A DNA stretch of 21,344 bases from JAUWQU01 sp964605095 (GCA_964605095.1 CAZSBS010000054.1:1-21344); one strand, 5' to 3'; positions 7,559 to 15,610 are shown, counted from the stretch's first letter. Program-made: numbers and translations. Notes: generated by a model not told the origin, from the letters alone.

Positions 7559-8100
7559 TGCATCTCTCCCTCGCGGCCGCTATGCCCGTCAACCTGGAAA
7601 CGCCTGCGAAGCCGCTGAATCCCCGTGTGAATCAGGAAGCCGACGTTCGTGACCGTCAGGCCCGTGATGCCCGCTATCTGCTTGTACGAGAAACCGTTCT
7701 GAAACCTCAGCCGCAGGACCTCCTGCTGATACGGCGGCAGGGCAGACATCGCGGCCGAAACCCGCCCAGCCTGCTCGCGCCCGCTCGCCACGTCGTCCGG
7801 AGCCAACTCCGATCCGGCGTGCGTCTGCTCAACGTGCTCGCTAATCTGCGTCATGCGGCGCTCTTTCCGGAAGATGTCCAGGCAGCGGTTGCGGCAGACC
7901 GTGAAAAGCCACTGGGCCAGGTGCCCCCCATCCAAGTCTCGCCCGCTCTCCAGCAGCCGCAGGAACGTGTCCTGAACCACATCCCGCCCGCGGTCGGCGT
8001 CACCGAGAATCCGCTGGGCGTACCGCAGCAGGGCGCCCTCGTGGTCGTCCATGGCCTTTCGCAACCAGGCCGCGAGGTTGTCATTCGGTTCTGCCGTCAT
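7555..8100 (-). CDS. ECF-type sigma factor of the YfbK-associated planctomycete group
   Basis: The protein has 181 residues. Region 2 is visible as DRGRDVVQDTFLRLLES and QWLFTVCRNRCLDIFRKERR; region 4 as ALPPYQQEVLRLRFQNGFSYKQIAGITGLTVTN, ending in TNVGFLIHTG, wording I associate with planctomycete sigma factors encoded beside YfbK-like genes. The start at 8100 is preferred over an in-frame ATG at 8127 because GAGG stands about seven bases before it. The last codons overlap the YfbK-like gene by four bases, so the two are co-translated. It should transcribe a regulon linked to envelope state; its targets cannot be seen here. Confidence 0.9.
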   Translation of the reverse strand: MTAEPNDNLAAWLRKAMDDHEGALLRYAQRILGDADRGRDVVQDTFLRLLESGRDLDGGHLAQWLFTVCRNRCLDIFRKERRMTQISEHVEQTHAGSELAPDDVASGREQAGRVSAAMSALPPYQQEVLRLRFQNGFSYKQIAGITGLTVTNVGFLIHTGIQRLRRRFQVDGHSGREGEMQ

Positions 8101-8335
8101 GCGTTGCCTCGCCGCCACGCCTGCCACGTCGTCGCCATTACCACGATTGCGAAGGCCTCTTTCTTAGATGATTCCCGAGAATAAACCGCAGCACAGGCGT
8201 CTCGCCCGCAAGTAGCACTTCATTCTTCCCGCCCAGCCTGGCCAAGTCCAGCGGGAAAGCTCGTGCGGCCGGGGTGGACTTACGCGAGGCGTTGCGATCG
8301 CGCGACAGCCGCATCATCAAGGCGCGGCGCGGAAT

Positions 8336-8395
8336 GAGCGAAGCCTTTGGAGTGCGGCGTCAGCCCCTGCGAAGCAGGGGCGCCTTCGCCGCTTT
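8336..8395 (+). repeat. REP-like palindromic element, copy A
   Basis: A 60-bp element begins GAGCGAAGCCTTTGGAG, contains GCGGCG paired with CGCCGC, and has the perfect central hairpin CCCCTGC-GAA-GCAGGGG (8364-8380). It matches copy B in inverted orientation except for the first base and five central bases. Confidence 0.8.
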
Positions 8396-8530
8396 TGCTT
8401 GCCAAGTGACTGGATCGTCGATTCCAGGGGAGTCTTGTCCTGAGCAAAGATTGGCCGAGTCTTCGTCCGAGTTCATTGCATCCCCCATTGGCGGGCACGT
8501 GTGCTGGATGCGGGCGCGCTGGCGCGATCC

Positions 8531-8590
8531 AAAGCGGCGAAGGCGCCCCGACTGCGTCGGGGCTGACGCCGCACTCCAAAGGCTTCGCTT
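8531..8590 (-). repeat. REP-like palindromic element, copy B (inverted)
   Basis: This is the inverted partner of copy A, 135 bases away. Its central hairpin reads CCCCGAC-GCA-GTCGGGG on the minus strand, so two stem pairs differ from copy A and both are compensated. Its outer end supplies the -35 of a promoter candidate. Confidence 0.8.
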
Positions 8591-8612
8591 ATCCAATGCA
8601 TCTCCATATAAT
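8584..8612 (+). promoter_or_regulatory. Promoter candidate for the MFS gene
   Basis: A perfect TATAAT (8607-8612) follows TTCGCT (8584-8589, a weak -35 with three of six matches) at 17 bases. The leader would be about 100 bases long. The -35 lies inside REP copy B. Confidence 0.4.
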
Positions 8613-8720
8613 CCAAAGCGGCTTGTCAGTGCCCTAAGCTATCTTGATCTTGCGCAGTCAGCGTGCGATGCTTGAAGCTCGGTCTGAGTTTCTTGCGTAA
8701 CGCTATTAAGGTGCCTTCGG

Positions 8721-10052
8721 ATGAGCAGTGATAACCCGTCCACGCAGCCCGCGCCACCGGGACAATCCAAGCTGTCACGGATGATCGAGTTCCTCGGGCT
8801 CCGCCGGAGCATCGTGGGGCTCCTGTCGATGGTCATCCTCGTCGGCATGGGCGAGCACATGGCCGAGCAGTTCCTGCCGCTCTACCTGATGGCCCTGGGG
8901 GGCGGATTCATCTCGGTGGGCTTCCTGAATGGTATGGACAACCTTCTAGGGGCACTTTACTCATTTCCCGGCGGGTACCTCTCGGACCGCCTGGGCACCA
9001 AGCGCGCCCTGCTGATAGTCAACTTCGCCTCGATGGCCGGCTTCCTGATCGTCGTGATCTTCCCGTCCTGGCCGGCCGTGCTGGGAGGGGCCGTCCTGTT
9101 CCTGTCCTGGACCGCCATCAGCCTGCCCGCCACCATGAGCCTGGTCGCCCGCGTCCTGCCCAAGAACAAACGCACCATGGGCGTGTCGATCCATTCGCTG
9201 GTCCGCCGCGTGCCGATGGCGCTGGGGCCGATCATCGGCGGGCTGCTGATTTCCGGCTGGGGCAACCTGTTCGGCGAGAGCCTGGCGTTTCACGGCTTCG
9301 GCGTGCAACTGGGGGTCCGCCTGGCGTTCGTCGGCGCGCTGGCGATGGCGATTATCGCTGCCCTGCTCCAGCAGGCGCTCATCGAGGACGACCGCAAAAG
9401 CCCCCAGGACCGTGCTGCCGCCCCCAAGGCCGAGCACAACCCACTGGCGATGTGGAAGTTCATGACCCCGTCGCTCAAGCGGCTGCTGGTGGCGGACATA
9501 CTCGTGCGATTCTGCGAGCAGATCCCCTACGCCTTCGTCGTAATCTGGGCTGTCAACGGCGGGTTCGTCAGCGCGTCGCAGTTCGGCGTCCTGCGGACCA
9601 TCGAGATGGCCACCGCCATCCTCATCTACATCCCCGTGGCATACTTCGCCGACAAGTCCCAGAAGAAGCCGTTTGTCGTGATGACCTTCGCGTTCTTCAC
9701 CGCCTTCCCGCTGATGCTGATGATTTCCAAATCATTCATCATGCTCTCGCTGGCGTTCGTGCTGCGCGGGCTAAAGGAGTTCGGCGAGCCGACGAGAAAG
9801 GCCCTTATTATGGACCTGGCCCCCGAGGACCGTAAGGCGGGCATGTTCGGCCTGTACTATCTCGTCCGCGACGTCATAGTCTCCGTCGCGGCGTTCGGGG
9901 GAGCGTTCCTGTGGCGGGCGTCGCCCGAGTTGAACCTGTGGACCGCCTTCGCCTTCGGTGCGGCCGGGACACTGTGGTTCGCCCTCTTCGGCCAAGACCT
10001 CTCGGCCACCCCGCCGCTGCCGCTGCTGGCAGCCACGGGGAAAGAAGAATAA
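8721..10052 (+). CDS. Major facilitator superfamily transporter
   Basis: The 443 residues contain about 12 predicted transmembrane segments in two halves, split by a charged loop at about residues 222-245 (EDDRKSPQDRAA). Motif A is visible between helices 2 and 3 as GGYLSDRLGTKR. The N-terminal 20 residues are hydrophilic and cytoplasmic. This is a secondary transporter of the inner membrane; the substrate cannot be inferred, and neighbours do not help because both flanks are repeat-filled gaps. AAGGTG stands about eight bases before the ATG. It converges with the DUF1080 gene across an inverted repeat. Confidence 0.92.
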   Translation: MSSDNPSTQPAPPGQSKLSRMIEFLGLRRSIVGLLSMVILVGMGEHMAEQFLPLYLMALGGGFISVGFLNGMDNLLGALYSFPGGYLSDRLGTKRALLIVNFASMAGFLIVVIFPSWPAVLGGAVLFLSWTAISLPATMSLVARVLPKNKRTMGVSIHSLVRRVPMALGPIIGGLLISGWGNLFGESLAFHGFGVQLGVRLAFVGALAMAIIAALLQQALIEDDRKSPQDRAAAPKAEHNPLAMWKFMTPSLKRLLVADILVRFCEQIPYAFVVIWAVNGGFVSASQFGVLRTIEMATAILIYIPVAYFADKSQKKPFVVMTFAFFTAFPLMLMISKSFIMLSLAFVLRGLKEFGEPTRKALIMDLAPEDRKAGMFGLYYLVRDVIVSVAAFGGAFLWRASPELNLWTAFAFGAAGTLWFALFGQDLSATPPLPLLAATGKEE

Positions 10053-10055
10053 GAT

Positions 10056-10193
10056 TTCACGCGGAGGTCGCAGAGAAGAAAAGAAAGAAGCAGGTAAAAA
10101 GAAACGGCGATCTCACGAAGAGACCATCGTTTCTTCTACTCGTTACTCTTTATCTTCTTCTCTTCTCAGCGTTCTCCGCGACCTCTGCGTGAA
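10056..10193. repeat. Long imperfect inverted repeat between convergent genes
   Basis: The left end (10056-10073, starting TTCACGCGGAGG) matches the reverse complement of the right end (10176-10193) at 16 of 18 positions. Between them are purine-rich sequence on the left and pyrimidine-rich on the right that also pair roughly. The right half shows 9-bp periodicity (TTCTCAGCG, TTCTCCGCG, ACCTCTGCG). TTCACGCAGAGG-type repeats are, from memory, widespread in environmental bacterial genomes. Confidence 0.75.
10099..10135. terminator. Hairpin, probable bidirectional terminator
   Basis: Arms of 16 bases (AAGAAACGGCGATCTC and GAGACCATCGTTTCTT) pair at 14 positions, counting one G:U, around the loop ACGAA. 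The stem ends are A-rich and T-rich on opposite sides. It lies midway between convergent genes. Confidence 0.5.
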
Positions 10194-10211
10194 CCAGCCG
10201 TTTCTTCTTCT

Positions 10212-11060
10212 TTACTCGGCCTGGCCGATCTTGCGGACCCAGATGTTGCGGTAACGGACCCGGTTGCCGTGGAACTGGAGCTCCATGGGCAGTTCGGGCG
10301 CGTGGTAGGTATACTTGGCCAGTTGCCTCCACGCCATTGCCCCGATGATCTCCTGGTGGTTCTGGATGAGCACGCCGTTGTGGAGCACGGTGACGTATGC
10401 CGGCTTGACGAGCTTCTTGTTCTCGTCGAACTTCGGAGCCTCGAAGACGATGTCGTAACTCTGCCACTCGCCCGGCTTGCGGCAGGCGTTGACCAGCGGC
10501 GGGTGCTGACCGTAAACCGCCCCGGCCTGGCCGTCGGCGTACGTGACGTTGTCGTACGAGTCAAGCACCTGCACCTCGTAGTTTCTCATGATGATCACGC
10601 CGCTGTTGCCCCTGCCCTGGCCGTTGCCACTTGCCGGCATCGGCGCGCTCCACTCGATGTGAAGCTGAATGTCCCCGAAAGATTCCTTGGTGAAGATGCT
10701 CCCGGCGCCATTATCAGCCACCATGTAGCCGGCCTCGACCTTCCACTTGGGCGCGACATTCTGCCCCTTATCCGAACTCTGCCAGTGAGAAATGTCCTTG
10801 CCGTCGAACAGGACGACCGCGTCCGAGGGCGCCGTGCCGGCCTTGTCCTGAGTGCTGCAGGTGCCGGAGGTGATTATCGGCGGATTGGGACGGTCGGGGT
10901 CATGAACGTGCCACTTACCGTCCGGCTCCATCGGGGTGTCTTTGTAGCCTTCCTTCTTCGGCTTGGCGGCATCGGCGGCGAAGACCGACAAGGCCAGCCC
11001 GGCCAACAGTATGATCGAAGCGCCAATAGCAAACTTGTTCAGAACGACGCGGTTCAGCAT
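10212..11060 (-). CDS. Secreted DUF1080 (3-keto-disaccharide hydrolase-like) protein
   Basis: The protein has 282 residues. A signal peptide covers about residues 1-30 (LNKFAIGASIILLAGLALS, cleavage near VFA-AD). The DUF1080 jelly-roll domain follows: VVLFDGKDISHWQ, WKVEAGYMV, IQLHIEWSAP, the hallmark GRGNSGVIIMRNYEVQVLDS, and the C-terminal IWVRKIG. Characterised DUF1080 proteins cleave 3-keto-glycosides, and planctomycetes carry many paralogues. The ATG at 11060 is chosen because AGAGGAG stands before it and it starts the signal peptide; the frame to 11117 adds a non-signal extension. It acts outside the cytoplasm. The substrate is unknown. Confidence 0.88.
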   Translation of the reverse strand: MLNRVVLNKFAIGASIILLAGLALSVFAADAAKPKKEGYKDTPMEPDGKWHVHDPDRPNPPIITSGTCSTQDKAGTAPSDAVVLFDGKDISHWQSSDKGQNVAPKWKVEAGYMVADNGAGSIFTKESFGDIQLHIEWSAPMPASGNGQGRGNSGVIIMRNYEVQVLDSYDNVTYADGQAGAVYGQHPPLVNACRKPGEWQSYDIVFEAPKFDENKKLVKPAYVTVLHNGVLIQNHQEIIGAMAWRQLAKYTYHAPELPMELQFHGNRVRYRNIWVRKIGQAE

Positions 11061-11235
11061 GTTTCTTCTCCTCTTGTCCAGTTGTTCCCAGCCGGGGCCC
11101 AGCGCGCAGACCCACACACTGCTTCCTTAAACTCCGCCGCCGCCAATAAGGACCGCAATCTGTGGTCATTTGGAGCTTATCCGTGGCTTTCCGATTTACT
11201 GGCCGGGCCGTGCGAAAGAATCGCCGAAAACATCC

Positions 11236-11263
11236 TTTGCGCAAGGGCCTGTTGCGTTATACT
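11236..11263 (+). promoter_or_regulatory. Promoter candidate for the TPR-like gene
   Basis: TTTGCG (11236-11241) and TATACT (11258-11263) are 16 bases apart, about 80 bases before the ATG at 11344. The -35 lies in a near-palindrome CCTTTGCGCAAGG (11234-11246) that could be an operator. Confidence 0.35.
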
Positions 11264-11343
11264 AACGGGGTACGAAGGCTGGCCGGCGGGCTGTATGTAC
11301 CGTCCAGGTAAACGCGAGACTTTGGAGCCGTAGGAGTACCCGA

Positions 11344-12618
11344 ATGGTTCGCGCCGCACTTTCAGGATGCCTGATCGCAGCCTTGGCCTCCGTAGCGGCA
11401 GCGGACAAGCTCGTTCTTACCGATGGCAGGGTCTTTGTCGGCACCGTCTCCGTCGAGGCCGACACCGTCCAGATCTCCGTCCCCTACGGCGACCTGCGCT
11501 TCCCCAAAATCGATGTCGAGCGGATCGAACTCATGGACACTCCCGAGCAGGAGTTCCGCAAAAAACTCGCCGACACCGCCCTGAGCGACCCCAACGCCCT
11601 CTACGACTTGGCCCAATGGGCCGGCAGCAAAAGCCTCAGCCGCCAGGCCGGCGACCTCTACGGCCTGATCCTGAAGCTCAAACCCGACCACGTTGGAGCA
11701 CATAAAGCCTTGGGCCACATATGTATAGGGAAGTCATGGCTGGGCTTCGACGCCGCTCTGGAGCAAGCTCGCGGCAAGCTCGAGGCCGGCAGCTACGCCG
11801 TGCTGCTCGAGGATATCCTGCCGGCACTCAGGGCGGCGGCACCAACTCGCCAGCAGGCACTTCAGGTTATGTATCTGCTCGCGGATACGCAACTCCGCAG
11901 CCGGCAGTTCAACCGTGCCGAGGCCAGCTTCGGCGAACTGGCCGAGGCAGCCCGAAAGGCCAAGCCGCCCGCTACGGACCTAGCCACGCAATCGGCCATG
12001 ATCGCCGAAATCCTTCACGCAAACCCCGACGGCATGTATATTCTGCGGGACGTCTATCCCCCGGCCGCGCCGCTGCTGGGCTCGGCCCAGGCGCACATCA
12101 TGCCCGGCCCGGCATCGCTGGCCATGCCGCTGGTGCTGGAAGCGGCGCTGCGGGACGAAGCCAAGAAGGAGATCGAGGCAGGCAGGAAATTCCTCGACGA
12201 GGCACAGAAACTCGCCCCGACCGACCCGGACTCGGCCAATCTAAAGTACGCCTTGGCCGACCAGTGCTTCCAGCGTGCCGACGCCATGATTCCCAACATA
12301 GCCCGCGCCCATCGCGTGGACATCGCGCGCCGCAAGATCGCCGCCATGCGCAAAGACGCCGACGCCGACGCAAGGGACTTCGACGAGCAGATGGCCAAGC
12401 TCGGCGTGAAAGACATGGCCCCGCAGGCATACAACACCATGTTGCAGCGTATGATACATCACCTCAACAGCACGCGCGACGACCTCAAACGAATCATTGA
12501 ACTTGCCCAGGCATACCCAAAGGAACTCGTGCTCGAGCTTAAATGGGCGGAACTGGACTTGACAAAGATCGACAACATGCGGAAAATCCTTGTCACGGAA
12601 CTCGATGGCAGGAAATAA
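11344..12618 (+). CDS. Secreted TPR-like protein
   Basis: The protein has 424 residues. The signal peptide is residues 1-20 (LIAALASVAAA); Cys9 precedes the hydrophobic core, so it is not a lipobox. Residues 22-65 (LVLTDGRVFVGTVSVEADTVQISVPYG) form a short beta-rich module of the kind often found at the N-terminus of planctomycete periplasmic proteins. The rest is helical with TPR-like pairs (ALYDLAQWAGSKSLSRQAGDLYGLILKLKP; QVMYLLADTQLRSRQFNRAEASFGELAE). No catalytic motif is seen; TPR-like arrays bind other proteins. TAGGAG precedes the ATG at a good distance. Its end overlaps the next gene by 14 bases, so the two are probably made together. Confidence 0.75.
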   Translation: MVRAALSGCLIAALASVAAADKLVLTDGRVFVGTVSVEADTVQISVPYGDLRFPKIDVERIELMDTPEQEFRKKLADTALSDPNALYDLAQWAGSKSLSRQAGDLYGLILKLKPDHVGAHKALGHICIGKSWLGFDAALEQARGKLEAGSYAVLLEDILPALRAAAPTRQQALQVMYLLADTQLRSRQFNRAEASFGELAEAARKAKPPATDLATQSAMIAEILHANPDGMYILRDVYPPAAPLLGSAQAHIMPGPASLAMPLVLEAALRDEAKKEIEAGRKFLDEAQKLAPTDPDSANLKYALADQCFQRADAMIPNIARAHRVDIARRKIAAMRKDADADARDFDEQMAKLGVKDMAPQAYNTMLQRMIHHLNSTRDDLKRIIELAQAYPKELVLELKWAELDLTKIDNMRKILVTELDGRK

Positions 12619-13813
12619 ATACCACATCGCGGTTTTCGCTCTGGTCATAAGCGCGGCCTCCGTAGGCGCCGCGATCTTCGGTTCCCCGTCTTTCTGCCCA
12701 ACAGCCGGGCAGGTTCAGCAGGCACTCCAGGACCTTCAGGACGGACAGTACGCACAGGCCCAGCGCGAGGCCCTGGCCGTCACCAATAGCACCGAAGAGC
12801 CCAACCCCAGGGCTTGGGCCATAGTCGCCGCCGCCAGGCAGCGGAGCAAGAACTACCCCGCCGCCGTGGCTGCGTATCGCCAGTTCCTCTGCGAGGCTGA
12901 CTGCCCGGATGCCAGGCAGTTCGCCGTCGAGCAGATCCAGGCCTGCACGACGCAGGCCCAGGCTCTGGCGACGCCACCCAAGGCCCCCAGCAAGCGCCTC
13001 GACGCCATAGCCCTGGCTGACCTGGCCAAGGTCAGCAACCGCACCTACGCCGAGTCCAGCGAGCACTTCGTGGTCCGCGCCAACAACCCGCAGGTCGCCA
13101 AGCTCGTCGCCGTCGAGGCCGAGGTGGCCCTCGACCGCATCTGCCGCGTAATACTCGCCGGCCAAGACTACCCCCACAGCGTCACCATAAACGTCTGGTC
13201 GGACATGAGGACCTTCCACGCAAACGCCACCGAAGCGCCCGAATGGGCCGGCGGGGGCTTCAGCTACTCATCCGACAAGGGCCTGATAACCCGCCGCATC
13301 AACCTCACCCAGCGCGACGCCAAGGGCAGATTCGCCACCGTCATGCTCGACCGCGTCCTGCCGCACGAGATGTGCCACCTCGTGCTCAAGGAACTCTTCG
13401 GCGACTCGCAGTGCCCGCTGTTCCTCAACGAAGGCCTGGCCATGATGGCGGAGTCCGAGGTCGAAAACTCCCGCGTCCGCCTGGCCGGGCAAACCGTGGC
13501 CGGCAAAGCACTACAGCACCTCGAAACAATCTGCCTCGCACAGCAGTACAACGTCCAAGAGCCGGTAGTCTTCTACGCCGAGAGCTACAGCTTCGTCGAG
13601 TTCCTCCACGGCCGGCTGACCAGCCAGCAGTTCCGCGACTTCCTGGGCAACATCCAGCAAGGCTGCACCGTTGCCGACGCCGTCCAGCGCAGCCTATACA
13701 TGCCGGCGGCTGACTCCTTCACCGCCGACCTGGCCAACGCATGGGAAGACCACGCCATCGCCCAGTCACAGTACCTCGAAGCCCTCGCCGCCGCCAAGAC
13801 CACGGCGCAGTAA
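12605..13813 (+). CDS. Secreted peptidase-MA-like (HExxH) protein with TPR-like N-terminus
   Basis: The protein has 402 residues. A signal/anchor helix (HIAVFALVISAASVGAAIFG) is followed by a helical TPR-like region to about residue 110 and a peptidase_MA-like domain. The zinc site is HEMCH (His254, Glu255, His258) with a probable third ligand Glu276 in FLNEGLA, spaced as in gluzincins. This predicts an active extracytoplasmic metallopeptidase. The ATG at 12605 is chosen because it gives a clean signal sequence; a TTG at 12590 is an alternative. It overlaps the upstream TPR-like gene, and the helical N-terminus may dock with that product. Substrate unknown. Confidence 0.82.
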   Translation: MAGNKYHIAVFALVISAASVGAAIFGSPSFCPTAGQVQQALQDLQDGQYAQAQREALAVTNSTEEPNPRAWAIVAAARQRSKNYPAAVAAYRQFLCEADCPDARQFAVEQIQACTTQAQALATPPKAPSKRLDAIALADLAKVSNRTYAESSEHFVVRANNPQVAKLVAVEAEVALDRICRVILAGQDYPHSVTINVWSDMRTFHANATEAPEWAGGGFSYSSDKGLITRRINLTQRDAKGRFATVMLDRVLPHEMCHLVLKELFGDSQCPLFLNEGLAMMAESEVENSRVRLAGQTVAGKALQHLETICLAQQYNVQEPVVFYAESYSFVEFLHGRLTSQQFRDFLGNIQQGCTVADAVQRSLYMPAADSFTADLANAWEDHAIAQSQYLEALAAAKTTAQ

Positions 13814-14024
13814 CTCCCCGCCCCACGGACCCCAGCAACGAACTTGAACTGCTCTGCTGGAACAGTACATTCTTCGTGTCGTGACTTATCGCATGATCTC
13901 CTTGGCGAGTCCGACGCCGTACTCCTGTGGTCGGTCGACCTGATACGGGGCCCACGTGGGGCGAAGTTCTCTCAGACCTTTTCGCGGGAACCGCGTCGCG
14001 GGCCGTCTGACCGGCTTTCTTAAA
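13814..14024. other. Intergenic region with possible gene remnant and hairpin
   Basis: On the minus strand, 14019-13886 is an open frame of about 44 codons without a start, ending in a plausible protein tail (WAPYQVDRPQEYGVGLAKEI...) and a TAA. It may be the 3' end of a decayed gene, but I recognise no family. The plus strand also holds nested pairing TCAGAC/GTCTGA (13972-14010) around CGCGG-GAA-CCGCG. Confidence 0.25.
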
Positions 14025-14072
14025 CCCCTCTCCCTTGAGGGAGAGGTCGGCCCGTCAGGGCCGGGTGAGGGT
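14025..14072. repeat. Double-hairpin REP-like repeat overlapping the PQQ-like gene stop
   Basis: Two adjacent perfect hairpins are present: CCTCTCCC-TTGA-GGGAGAGG (14027-14046) and CGGCCC-GTCA-GGGCCG (14048-14063), followed by GGTGAGGGTG. I recall closely similar 'CCCTCTCCC...GGGTGAGGGTG' repeats from many bacterial genomes. It codes for the last residues and the stop of the minus-strand gene, and may act as its terminator. Confidence 0.75.
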
Positions 14073-15608
14073 GCCGCCCGCCTTGTTGCCCAGGACGTAG
14101 AGGCGCTTCATGGTGCATAGGTACAACCTGCCGTCGGCGGCAGTCGGAGGGGCGCTGATGCCCGAGTCCAGCTTGACCGAGCACAGCAGCTTCTTCTGGC
14201 GCCCCGCCGCCAGGATGTGGAAATCCCCCGCCCGCGAGCCGATGTAGACCTTGCCATCGGCCACCAGGGCCGAGGACCATATCTCGCCGTCGGTCTGGTG
14301 CGTCCAATACTCCTTGCCGGTGCTCTCGTCGAGGCAGTGCAGCGTTCGGCCGCAATCGGCGATGTATGCCAGGCCGTCTTTTATCGCCGGCGTCGAGCAG
14401 CAGTGGCGATTCAGCGGGACCGACCAGACCTCGCCCGAGCGAGTCACGTCGCCGGTCTTCGTCGCGTCGATGCACTTGAGCCAGCACTGGTTTTTCCCCC
14501 ACCAGATGTCGCCGCCAGCGGCGACGAACACCTTTGAGTCGTGGAAGACGGGCATGGCCATGATGGTGCTGGGACTTTCGCGGCGGTTGCCGAGATAGCT
14601 GTGGATGTTCTGCTTGGGAGCGTTGGGGTCGCAGTCGAACTGCCAGACCTTCCGCAGCGCGCGCGGCTCGCCGTCGGCAGGTCCCGCATCCTGGCCCAGG
14701 GCCTCGAAGGCGTAGCACACGCCGTCGCCGGCGCCGAAGAACACGAGTTTTCTGCCGGCCACTTCGCCCATCGCGGGCGGCGCCCATGTGGAGTGGAATA
14801 TCCGCGGGCCGATGCGCTCGGCGTCGCGGGCAACCAGGCGCCCGGTCTGCTTGTCCAGCACGATCAGACTCGGGCCGTCCGGGCGGCGGATCTTGCGGTG
14901 CGTGTTGTCCACGCCGTTGCACGTGTTGAGGTACAGATGCCGGCCGTTGATGAGGATCGACGCGAACGCACCGTCGTGCCGGTACGTGCCGGCCTGGTCG
15001 GGCACGCTGAAGGTCCACAGGATGTCCGCGTCGTCGGGCTTCACCGGAACCGTTTCGACGCCCTTTGGCGCCATGAACTTCCCCTCGTCGCGGTAGGGCC
15101 CATCGTTGCCGTTGGCCATGCCAGCCAGGTCCAGGCAGACCACGTCGCCGCGGTTGGTCAGCACGTACGCGCGGCCGGCTTCGACCGTGGGCGGACTGGT
15201 CAGGCCGCAGCGAGGCCAGTCCTGGTACGGGTCGTCGTTTGCCTTGGGCACGGTGAGCTGCCACAGCAGCCGGCCGTCGCGGCTGTCCAGGCAAAGCAGC
15301 ACGCCGCGGTCGCCGGTGTGCCTGGCCAGGCGCGGGCGCTCGTTGTTGGTGCCCACCAGCACCTTACCCGCAGAGACAATCGGCGAGACGTACGACTGCG
15401 TGCCAATCTCGGCCATCCACAGCACGTTGCGCCCCGTTGCGGGGTCCAAGTCGCCCGGCAGGTTTGCCTCGTCGGAGACCATGTTCCGCGACCATGCCTG
15501 CCCCCACTGAGGCTGGTCGCCGGCGCGCAGCGTGTCGGCGCCGAACAAGGCAATCATGCCGCATGCCGCGGCGAGCAGCCACACGGGGCGAAGTAACGAT
15601 CCGTGCAT
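14055..15608 (-). CDS. Secreted PQQ-like beta-propeller protein
   Basis: The protein has 517 residues. A signal peptide (about residues 1-29, WLLAAACGMIALFGADTLRA) leads to DQPQWGQAWSRNM, the usual start of planctomycete PQQ-like proteins. Propeller blades are seen as repeats of the form 'Gxxxxxxx G xLxCLDxxTGxxxW': VLLCLDSRDGRLLWQL, VVCLDLAGM, LIVLDKQTGRLVARD and LHCLDESTGKEYW. It should be periplasmic. No quinoprotein dehydrogenase active-site pattern is obvious, so a binding or structural propeller is as likely as an enzyme. The ATG at 15608 is chosen because it begins the signal peptide and AAAGGA lies upstream, within an 11-bp tandem repeat. The last residues (LTRP) and stop come from a REP-like repeat. 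Confidence 0.85.
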   Translation of the reverse strand: MHGSLLRPVWLLAAACGMIALFGADTLRAGDQPQWGQAWSRNMVSDEANLPGDLDPATGRNVLWMAEIGTQSYVSPIVSAGKVLVGTNNERPRLARHTGDRGVLLCLDSRDGRLLWQLTVPKANDDPYQDWPRCGLTSPPTVEAGRAYVLTNRGDVVCLDLAGMANGNDGPYRDEGKFMAPKGVETVPVKPDDADILWTFSVPDQAGTYRHDGAFASILINGRHLYLNTCNGVDNTHRKIRRPDGPSLIVLDKQTGRLVARDAERIGPRIFHSTWAPPAMGEVAGRKLVFFGAGDGVCYAFEALGQDAGPADGEPRALRKVWQFDCDPNAPKQNIHSYLGNRRESPSTIMAMPVFHDSKVFVAAGGDIWWGKNQCWLKCIDATKTGDVTRSGEVWSVPLNRHCCSTPAIKDGLAYIADCGRTLHCLDESTGKEYWTHQTDGEIWSSALVADGKVYIGSRAGDFHILAAGRQKKLLCSVKLDSGISAPPTAADGRLYLCTMKRLYVLGNKAGGTLTRP

Positions 15609-15610
15609 GG

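Larger units (their letters stand above)
8101..8720. other. Long intergenic region between divergent sigma and MFS genes
   Basis: About 620 bases with no convincing gene. It holds two inverted REP-like elements (8336-8395 and 8531-8590), a 135-base core between them without recognised features, a promoter candidate at 8584-8612 and an 18-bp segment (8273-8290) resembling 820-837. Open frames at 8138-8320 (minus) and 8274-8675 (plus) exist, but the second runs through both palindromes and neither has a ribosome site or a recognisable domain. Confidence 0.6.

Noticed and set aside
8138..8320. Minus-strand ORF of 60 codons upstream of the sigma gene
   Set aside because: Short, no family, no ribosome-binding site; more likely leader or noncoding sequence.
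8274..8675. Plus-strand ORF of 133 codons
   Set aside because: It runs through both REP-like palindromes, has no ribosome site and no recognisable domain.
14541..15596. Long plus-strand ORF opposite the PQQ-like gene
   Set aside because: It is an antisense shadow of a well-supported gene; long antisense frames are common at this GC content.
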